Shown: positions 1-5,088 of the stretch, one piece after another
Layout of the letters: every line of letters starts with the position of its first letter
How positions within the stretch are numbered: position 1 is the first letter of the stretch
NCBI GenBank assembly: GCA_011605715.1
Contig: JAAOZO010000090.1
Location: 1-8,267, forward strand
DNA: 8,267 nucleotides
Source: Nitrososphaerota archaeon
GTDB taxonomy: Archaea > Thermoproteota > EX4484-205 > JAAOZO01
Direction: 5' to 3'
Notes under the pieces: model-generated
Databases searched by the model: none
Seen by the model: only the letters and a program-made list of their open reading frames with translations
Told to the model about the DNA's origin: nothing
Program-made: the position numbers and the translations under genes

Positions 1-1167
1 AAGGAAACAAGAATCTACAAGGAAGGCGAATACATTAAGGTGAAAGTGTTTTTATCTGACCACGCTAAGAACTTTGATGTTAAGTTTTCTTTAACAAAGG
101 ATGAAAAAGTTGTCTTAGAATCAAAAAAGGGCATAAACGGGAAGTTTCTAATTTTGAAGCTTAAACCCAGTAACTTAAGCTTATGGAGCCCAGAAGATCC
201 AAACCTTTACGACTTTGAAGTTTCTTTAGAGAAGGGCGACGAAGTTGTAGACAAAGTTAGTGGTTACACTGGCTTTAGAACGATAAAAGTTAAGAAAGAA
301 AGCATCTTCTTAAACGGCAAGGAAGTATACTTTAAGTTCTTGCTTGACCAAGGTTACTATCCTGGGGGAATATACTTTCCAAAAGACGAAAAAGATTTTG
401 AAAACGATATAAGGGTTCTAAAGGAAATGGGCTTTAATGGAGTTAGAAAGCATCAGAAAATTGAAAGCCCAATTTGGCTCTACTATGCCGACAAAATTGG
501 AATATTTGTTTGGGAAGAGATGCCATCATTTTACGTTTGGAGCGAAGCCGCTAAAGAACTGATGAAGGAAGAGTGGCAGGAAGCAATAAGAAGAGACTTC
601 AATCACCCTTCCATAGTTGCATGGGTTCCATTCAACGAGTGTTGGGGCATTTCAAATGTCTACGAATCTAAGGAGCAACAAAGGTTTGTAAAAGAGATTT
701 ACAACATCACCAAGAGGCTTGACCCAACTAGATTAGTTGTAGACAACAGTGGCTATGTTCATGTAAAGACTGACATAATAGATATTCACGATTATGATTC
801 TGCAGGGTTCAAAAGCAGGTGGGAAGCCTACTTAGAAAAGAAGTCTGAAATTCCCTGTCCTCTTCCTTTGTTTGCAAAAGGAATAAAATTCGCTAAAAGA
901 CCAATAGTTATAAGCGAATATGGTGGACTAGGCATTGCTGAATATCCTCCACAAGTAGGAAGAGAATTTCCGTACAAGAAGCTACTTACGAAAGATGAAT
1001 TTTTAAAATGGTATGAAGACATAACTCAAAACATAAAGAAAATTCCAGTTATAAAAGGTTACTGTTACACTCAGTTTTACGACGTTGAACAGGAAGTGAA
1101 TGGCTTGCTAACTTTTGACAGAAAGCCAAAGATAAGCATTGAAGCTATACGAAAAATAAATTCTTAG
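1..1167 (+). CDS. Glycoside hydrolase family 2 enzyme (beta-galactosidase/beta-mannosidase-like), 5'-truncated by the window edge
   Basis: The frame is open from base 1, so the gene starts outside the window. The in-frame GTG at 40 sits inside a beta-sandwich strand and is not a credible start. Of 388 visible residues, the first ~95 form the immunoglobulin-like sandwich, ending with LWSPEDPNLY and the YTGFRTIKV strand, and the rest is the TIM barrel. The general acid/base is Glu in VPFNECWG (codon 637-639). The nucleophile is Glu in VISEYGGLG (codon 916-918). The family-typical LLDQGYYP, GFNGVRKHQK and VWEEMPSFY segments are present. GH2 proteins of this type run near 580-600 residues, so roughly 200 N-terminal residues (sugar-binding domain) are missing. 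The enzyme should be a retaining beta-glycosidase acting on plant- or microbe-derived sugars. The exact substrate (galactoside, mannoside or glucuronide) cannot be read from sequence, and any signal peptide lies outside. The gene converges on adk with a 9-nt gap. Confidence 0.93.
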   Translation, partial: KETRIYKEGEYIKVKVFLSDHAKNFDVKFSLTKDEKVVLESKKGINGKFLILKLKPSNLSLWSPEDPNLYDFEVSLEKGDEVVDKVSGYTGFRTIKVKKESIFLNGKEVYFKFLLDQGYYPGGIYFPKDEKDFENDIRVLKEMGFNGVRKHQKIESPIWLYYADKIGIFVWEEMPSFYVWSEAAKELMKEEWQEAIRRDFNHPSIVAWVPFNECWGISNVYESKEQQRFVKEIYNITKRLDPTRLVVDNSGYVHVKTDIIDIHDYDSAGFKSRWEAYLEKKSEIPCPLPLFAKGIKFAKRPIVISEYGGLGIAEYPPQVGREFPYKKLLTKDEFLKWYEDITQNIKKIPVIKGYCYTQFYDVEQEVNGLLTFDRKPKISIEAIRKINS

Positions 1168-1176
1168 AAGTTAACT

Positions 1177-1872
1177 CTATCTTATTCTTAATTTATTTAT
1201 TTCTTTTACAATCTTCTCAACTATTTCTTCGAGTGGTCTATTCATCCAAACTTCGATGAATGGAATTTTGTTTTCATTTTGGTAGTAGTCGAGTACTGGC
1301 TTGCTTTGTTTTTCATAAATTTTTATTCTCTCCCTTACTATTTCTGGTTTATCATCGTCTCTTTGGATTAATGGTGCTCCGCACTTATCACATTTCATGT
1401 CGTTCTTTGGCATGATTGGAGGTAGAACATAAGTTATACCCTCAACAGTCTTATTTATATCTGCAACATTGTATATACTTCCACATTCTGGATTTGAGCA
1501 AATTCTTCTACCCGCAATTTTTTCCACCAATATCTCTTCGTGAACGTTTATCTTTATTATTGCGTCTATCTTTGTTACCTTATCTAGAGCTTTAGCCTGT
1601 TCTATTGTTCTAGGATACCCATCTAATATAAAGTTGTCTAAATTCCTTATTTTTTCGTTAACAACCTCTATTACAATTTTATCTGGTACAAGTTTTCCTC
1701 CTTTTACAAATTCTTCTATTTTCTTTCCTAGCGTAGACCCCTTCTTTATCTCTTCTCTAAATATGTCTCCAGTTGAAATTTTTTCCAAGTTAAATATCTC
1801 CTTTAACCTTGATGAGTATGTTCCTTTTCCAGAGCCGGGCGGACCAAAAATTATTAGTTTCGTACTTACCAC
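1177..1872 (-). CDS. adk: Adenylate kinase, long form with zinc-ribbon LID
   Basis: Cytosolic enzyme interconverting ATP + AMP and 2 ADP. The 231-residue protein has the P-loop GPPGSGKGT (residues 10-18), the NMP-binding segment STGDIFRE (33-40), DGYPRTIEQA (84-93) and the LID arginine pair RR (122-123). The LID has cysteines at 125, 130, 161 and 164, which should form a Zn site, and it closes with QRDDDKPE (170-177). Cysteine spacing is CX4C-X30-CX2C, longer than the usual CX2C-X16-CX2C. The start is GTG (1870-1872), chosen because the P-loop follows at the normal distance and an in-frame TGA lies just upstream. An SD-like GGTGAT (complement of 1884-1889) sits 11 nt before it, but the TATA-like box at 1900-1907 predicts an almost leaderless message. 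The gene is divergent from the nitroreductase at 2008. Confidence 0.97.
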   Translation of the reverse strand: MVSTKLIIFGPPGSGKGTYSSRLKEIFNLEKISTGDIFREEIKKGSTLGKKIEEFVKGGKLVPDKIVIEVVNEKIRNLDNFILDGYPRTIEQAKALDKVTKIDAIIKINVHEEILVEKIAGRRICSNPECGSIYNVADINKTVEGITYVLPPIMPKNDMKCDKCGAPLIQRDDDKPEIVRERIKIYEKQSKPVLDYYQNENKIPFIEVWMNRPLEEIVEKIVKEINKLRIR

Positions 1873-1899
1873 CTCAAGGTAACATCACCTTTTCAGCAA

Positions 1900-1908
1900 A
1901 TATTTAAG
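1900..1908 (-). promoter_or_regulatory. Probable TATA box of adk
   Basis: On the minus strand this reads CTTAAATAT, preceded by purine-rich AAAGAATA as a possible BRE. Its centre lies about 31 nt before the GTG start at 1872, which predicts a leader of only a few nucleotides. Assigned by position and sequence only. Confidence 0.45.
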
Positions 1909-1970
1909 TATTCTTTTTAGTAATTAGTTTCCCTTTTCTAATTTTTTTGTAGGCATCAAAATAGCTTCTT

Positions 1971-1984
1971 AAAAGCTTTTATAC
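1971..1984 (+). promoter_or_regulatory. BRE/TATA element of the nitroreductase, leaderless arrangement
   Basis: AAAAGC (BRE-like) runs into TTTTATAC (TATA-like). The box centre near 1980 is 28 nt before the ATG at 2008, so transcription should begin at or next to the start codon. No Shine-Dalgarno motif precedes the ATG, which agrees. The 10-bp palindrome AAAAGCTTTT (1971-1980) overlaps the element, and the 11-mer AAAGCTTTTAT recurs in the DUF2070 promoter. Confidence 0.6.
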
Positions 1985-2007
1985 TACCATCTAACATTTT
2001 TTATCCT

Positions 2008-2547
2008 ATGGACTTGTTAGAGGTTTTTAAGAAGAGACGAAGTATTAGAAAGTACAAAGCTACTCCTATAGAAAAAGAAAAACTATTTAGAGTTCTTGAG
2101 GCTGGTAGACTTGCTCCTTCAGCAGCTAACAAACAACCTTGGTACTTCGTAGTAGTTGACAACGAAGAAGTAAAAAAGAAGCTTTTTAATGCCTATCCAA
2201 GCGAGTGGTTCATAAAAGCTCCAGTAATAATGGTAGCGTGTGCAGATCCTAGCTTGGCTTGGAGAAGAAAAGACGGCGAAGAGTACTGGAAAGTTGACCT
2301 TGCAATAGCAATAGAACACATTGTTCTTCAAGCTTATTCTGAAGGTCTTGGAACATGTTGGGTTTGTGCTTTTAATGAAGCTGAAGCAAAGAAAGCACTT
2401 AACATTCCAGAAGGAATAAGAGTGGTCGCAATGATTCCCATGGGCTATCCTGATGAAGAAAAAGGAGAAGTTACAAACAGGAAGCAACTAAAGGAAATTG
2501 TTTTCATGAACTCCTGGGGTAACATATGCGAAGAACTTTTAACCTAA
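2008..2547 (+). CDS. Nitroreductase-family FMN oxidoreductase (paralogue 1)
   Basis: The 179-residue protein matches the usual single-domain nitroreductase length. FMN-phosphate contacts are expected from KRRSIRKY (9-16). PSAANKQPW (37-45) and GLGTCWV (113-119) form the flavin pocket, and MGYPDEE (145-151) is the family's C-terminal signature. Such enzymes are homodimers, with FMN at the interface, that pass electrons from NAD(P)H or another donor to nitro compounds, quinones, flavins or other acceptors; the real substrate is unknown. The ATG at 2008 is supported by a TATA box 28 nt upstream and by alignment with the second nitroreductase in this window, which starts at the same point relative to RRSIRKY. 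The gene is divergent from adk and convergent with the DUF2070 gene, so it is probably monocistronic. Confidence 0.93.
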   Translation: MDLLEVFKKRRSIRKYKATPIEKEKLFRVLEAGRLAPSAANKQPWYFVVVDNEEVKKKLFNAYPSEWFIKAPVIMVACADPSLAWRRKDGEEYWKVDLAIAIEHIVLQAYSEGLGTCWVCAFNEAEAKKALNIPEGIRVVAMIPMGYPDEEKGEVTNRKQLKEIVFMNSWGNICEELLT

Positions 2548-2607
2548 CGTTGCTAAAAGGAAGGGCTCTGAGCGCACAGCTCTTGAGATTCATTAACCTC
2601 TTAAGGT

Positions 2608-4260
2608 CTAAATAAAACTCGTAAATACTGGAGCGAAGATTAGCCAGAAAAATAATGCAAAAGTAATAAGACACGCTATCTTGCCTTTTTCTTTAAGGAT
2701 CCTAAGCAATTTAAAGGCTCCCTTTCCCACAACTTTATATTCACCCAATATCACTTCTGCATAGTGCATACTAACCTCTTTAAGATTTCTTTGCGACTCA
2801 TCAAGAGCTTTTTCCATCGTTCTTATTAAAGCTTCGTTTACCTCTATTGGGTTATAGGTTATTTTTGCTATGGTTGCTGCGCAACTATGATCGTCTGTAG
2901 TTACAACTTCCGTGGTTAGTTCTGGGAATCTGTTAATTACAAGTTCCCTTCCATCCTCCCTAATATTATTTCCTCTAAGCACGAAAATTGATATCTGTTT
3001 TTCATCGACCTTAAAAGTTAAGCAACTAACTTCTTCGTGGCAAAGTCCCTTTTCCTTCCTCAGCACTTTACAGCTTCCATAACCAAATAGAATCTTTGAA
3101 CCATACTTGGCTTCGCTTAATGCTTTTTCAATTGCAACTTTTAATTCCTCGTAACCTCTTGATTTTTTAACTAATTCTTTGTTATGAGCTTCTACGATGA
3201 ACAAATCTGGTGAAGTGTAACTATGCTTTATCTTTTCAACTTCATTTAAAATTTCAAGAGGTATGTCATCAGAGCCGCACAGGCTATTCGATACTATGAG
3301 CATTGGTGCTCTTTCTCCGCCAACAGTAACGATTTCCCACCCTTCAACGCTAATCCTATTTGGAACAATTGGTCTTCCTATACTTCTTTGAACTATTTCA
3401 TTGTTTCTTACTTTATCAATTAATTGCTTAGCTATTTCAATAGCATCTTTTTGGCGTGCTAAGTCTTGCTCATGCGTAGAAATTCCATGGAAGACTACAG
3501 ACTTGATTCCAGCTTTCTCTAGTTCTTCCTCTACTAGATGTTGAAGTCTGCTACTTCCTACTCTTCTGTAAGGACCATAGTGTAGGTTGGTTAGCACTAG
3601 GCAATAATTATCAAGAAGATACAGCTGAGCTCTTACTTTAAATTTATCTCCATTTCTGTATAGAACTTCTTCTATTAGTTCATTTTCGTCTATTATCCAA
3701 GAGCGTAAGAAAGCTTTAACCAGGTGAAGTGCATCTTCATCGTAAATGCGCTTCTTCATCCAAAGAATAAACAAGATAACTGGAACGCTGTCAAAAGCTA
3801 GAACTTTTATGTAGTATGCTAGTTGCGTTGAGTTTATGAAACTTACTAAAGTAACTGGCGTAACAAGCAATAGCAAAGATTCTATCATAGCAAGCTTGTT
3901 ATCTCTAATTAAAGAAAACAAAACTAGAAGAAAAAATGACGAAGCTGAAACAAACCCTATTCCGAGGCTCTTGTTTAAAAAAGTTACTGTCAAGATGCCT
4001 ATGGCCAAAGAAATTCCATAGTATATGACAAAAAGCCCAATAATCCTTTTGTTATCCCTAAATATTGGGTCTGCCACGCTTAACAAAAGAACTACTGAAG
4101 TAAATTGCAGAATCAAAAAACTTCTATCTAATAGTATTGCTAGAATATTTCCAATGAGAATTTCAATCAGTAACGTTGCTAACAATACTCTTCTTCTTGG
4201 AAGCACTACGAGTAAAGAATAAAATTTGCTTGCTATGCCTCCATACTCTTCTTCTTGCAT
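2608..4260 (-). CDS. DUF2070 family archaeal membrane protein
   Basis: The 550-residue protein is built like the DUF2070 family. Six predicted membrane helices lie at about 24-44, 47-67, 73-95, 101-119, 124-142 and 148-168. A large soluble domain follows (about 175-520), and one C-terminal helix (about 526-548) ends the protein. The soluble domain contains TNLHYGPYRRVGSSRLQ (224-240), VFHGISTHEQD (256-266) and TTDDHSCAAT (454-463). The clustered His and Asp residues (H227, H258, H263, D456, D457, H458) look like a possible metal or catalytic site; that is inference, as no reaction is established to my knowledge. The family is archaeal and of unknown function. The ATG start (4258-4260) is supported by a TATA box centred 28 nt upstream. 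The frameshifted hemerythrin gene lies 103 nt upstream on the same strand, but the separate promoter argues against a shared operon. Confidence 0.88.
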   Translation of the reverse strand: MQEEEYGGIASKFYSLLVVLPRRRVLLATLLIEILIGNILAILLDRSFLILQFTSVVLLLSVADPIFRDNKRIIGLFVIYYGISLAIGILTVTFLNKSLGIGFVSASSFFLLVLFSLIRDNKLAMIESLLLLVTPVTLVSFINSTQLAYYIKVLAFDSVPVILFILWMKKRIYDEDALHLVKAFLRSWIIDENELIEEVLYRNGDKFKVRAQLYLLDNYCLVLTNLHYGPYRRVGSSRLQHLVEEELEKAGIKSVVFHGISTHEQDLARQKDAIEIAKQLIDKVRNNEIVQRSIGRPIVPNRISVEGWEIVTVGGERAPMLIVSNSLCGSDDIPLEILNEVEKIKHSYTSPDLFIVEAHNKELVKKSRGYEELKVAIEKALSEAKYGSKILFGYGSCKVLRKEKGLCHEEVSCLTFKVDEKQISIFVLRGNNIREDGRELVINRFPELTTEVVTTDDHSCAATIAKITYNPIEVNEALIRTMEKALDESQRNLKEVSMHYAEVILGEYKVVGKGAFKLLRILKEKGKIACLITFALFFWLIFAPVFTSFI

Positions 4261-4283
4261 GCGGCTTGAAAAAGTTTTTGCAA

Positions 4284-4296
4284 GATAAAAGCTTTA
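4284..4296 (-). promoter_or_regulatory. BRE/TATA element of the DUF2070 gene, leaderless arrangement
   Basis: On the minus strand this reads TTAAAGCTTTTATC. The TATA-like CTTTTATC (4284-4291) is centred 28 nt before the ATG at 4260. No Shine-Dalgarno motif precedes the ATG. Eight-base inverted arms (4269-4276 and 4296-4303) flank the box. Confidence 0.6.
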
Positions 4297-4363
4297 ACTT
4301 TTTTCAGGATAGAATGTTTCTTATTATTGGTGTTGCAAAGGTTGATTATTGAAAGCTTCTAAC

Positions 4364-4911
4364 TTAAGTCGAAGTATGGCTCACTCGACTTATTATGTCT
4401 ATGTAATGCTCATGTACTCCATGTCCAATTTCTTTTTCTTCATATTCTCTAAAAAGCTGGACTATTTCTTCATCTTTTTCTTCAGAAATAGCTTCGTTCG
4501 CTATCTTAAAGAGCACATTCTCTTCTTTCCAGATGTGCGACTTTAAATGCTCAGCGTAGTTGGATGCAAGGACTGCAATTTGTTCACTCGTTACAATATT
4601 TCCCTTTTCTTTTTCAAGAGTTTTCTTCATTTCTCTCACAAACTTTCTTCCTTCTTCATGTTCAAAGAGCATGACACCTATTGGTCCACCTTCTTTTGGA
4701 ACTCCACTCGACTCTAATACTGGAAACAGTATTTTCTCTTCCTTTAAGTGGTGACATTTATCTGCAAACGTTGAGAAGAAGTCTAAAACTTCAGAAATTC
4801 CTCTTTGCTTACTCCCTTCTTGTCCCTCATTGCTTCTGCAGAAAAGTCAAGATACTTTATTCCCTTCTCAATTATTCTATGCTCTTCTTCAAGGATTTTT
4901 GTAGACTTCAT
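4364..4911 (-). pseudogene. Hemerythrin-domain protein interrupted by a single-base frameshift
   Basis: Two minus-strand frames together make one hemerythrin (HHE cation-binding) protein. The first frame, 4911 to 4783, gives 42 residues beginning MKSTKILEEEHRIIEKG and stops at TAG (4783-4785). The second, open from 4846 to the stop at 4364-4366, continues with VLDFFSTFADKCHHLKEEK and LFEHEEGRKFVREM. They overlap between 4846 and 4786; one extra base near 4799 would restore a 182-residue protein. Di-iron ligand candidates in the joined protein are H11, H54/H55 with E58/E59, H85, H122 and H126 with E130. The ATG at 4670-4672 lies inside the fold and would omit H11 and the HHxxxE helix, so the 102-residue 3' ORF is unlikely to be functional alone. 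The 4911 start is backed by a TATA box 26 nt upstream. Family roles are O2 or NO binding or sensing. Whether the shift is real or a sequencing error is unknown. Confidence 0.85.
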
Positions 4912-4913
4912 AT

Positions 4914-4928
4914 TATAACACCGTTATA
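4914..4928. promoter_or_regulatory. Inverted repeat at the hemerythrin transcription start, possible operator
   Basis: TATAAC-ACC-GTTATA is a perfect 6-bp inverted repeat with a 3-nt spacer. It lies exactly between the TATA box (4934-4941) and the ATG (4911), so a bound protein would block initiation. The AT-rich background makes chance possible. Confidence 0.4.
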
Positions 4929-4933
4929 GAAGG

Positions 4934-4941
4934 TATTTAAA
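4934..4941 (-). promoter_or_regulatory. TATA box of the hemerythrin gene
   Basis: TTTAAATA on the minus strand is centred about 26 nt before the ATG at 4911, the spacing expected for a leaderless message. It supports the upstream start and therefore the frameshift interpretation. Confidence 0.55.
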
Positions 4942-4972
4942 CATTATCTAGCAAAGACTAACTTTCTTAAAA

Positions 4973-5002
4973 ACTTAAATTAACGCGTCAAAGTACATAT
5001 AA
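4973..5002 (+). promoter_or_regulatory. Candidate promoter region of the surface toroid gene
   Basis: Two TATA-like boxes face right. ACTTAAATTA (4973-4982) is centred about 29 nt before the small ORF at 5007. ACATATAAT (4994-5002) would start transcription near 5025. A third AT-rich string, CTTTATAA (5065-5072), is too close to the ATG at 5089 to serve it. Which box is used cannot be decided from sequence. Confidence 0.35.
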
Positions 5003-5006
5003 TGCT

Positions 5007-5072
5007 ATGAAAGAAAAGGAGGTACTAGAGATACGCAAATATGACGCTTGTTTTTCATCCTTGCCTTTATAA
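5007..5072 (+). CDS. Possible 21-residue leader ORF or gene remnant
   Basis: The ATG at 5007 opens a 21-codon frame (begins MKEKEVLEIRKYDAC) closed by TAA at 5070-5072, 16 nt before the toroid gene. A TATA-like box lies about 29 nt upstream, fitting leaderless translation, while the next gene carries an SD-like motif as internal cistrons often do in archaea. I recognise no family. The charged, non-repetitive start looks like a normal protein N-terminus, so it might also be the stub of a decayed gene, or chance. Confidence 0.25.
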   Translation: MKEKEVLEIRKYDACFSSLPL

Positions 5073-5076
5073 CGTA

Positions 5077-5083
5077 GGGTGGT
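5077..5083 (+). promoter_or_regulatory. SD-like site for the toroid gene
   Basis: GGGTGGT lies 5 nt before the ATG at 5089 and partly matches the archaeal GGAGGTGAT consensus. Most other genes here appear leaderless without an SD, so this suggests the toroid gene has a real 5' leader or follows another cistron. Confidence 0.4.
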
Positions 5084-5088
5084 AGTTA

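Noticed and set aside
2570..2582. Small hairpin GAGC-GCACA-GCTC between the convergent nitroreductase and DUF2070 genes, as a terminator
   Set aside because: The stem is only 4 bp, no U-tract follows on either strand, and such hairpins are not the archaeal termination signal.
4646..4672. Internal start at ATG 4670-4672 with an AGGTGG-like SD as a genuine short hemerythrin
   Set aside because: The purine run encodes the conserved EGGPIG segment, and the resulting protein would lack the first half of the four-helix bundle and its iron ligands.
4783..4803. Programmed -1 frameshift site in the hemerythrin gene
   Set aside because: No heptamer of the X-XXY-YYZ type and no obvious stimulatory hairpin is visible around the shift, so an indel or sequencing error is the simpler reading; kept only as a minor alternative.
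4681..4929. Plus-strand 82-codon ORF opposite the hemerythrin gene
   Set aside because: Its sequence is the antisense of the hemerythrin reading frames, with no start signal or family resemblance; the minus-strand protein explains the coding constraint.
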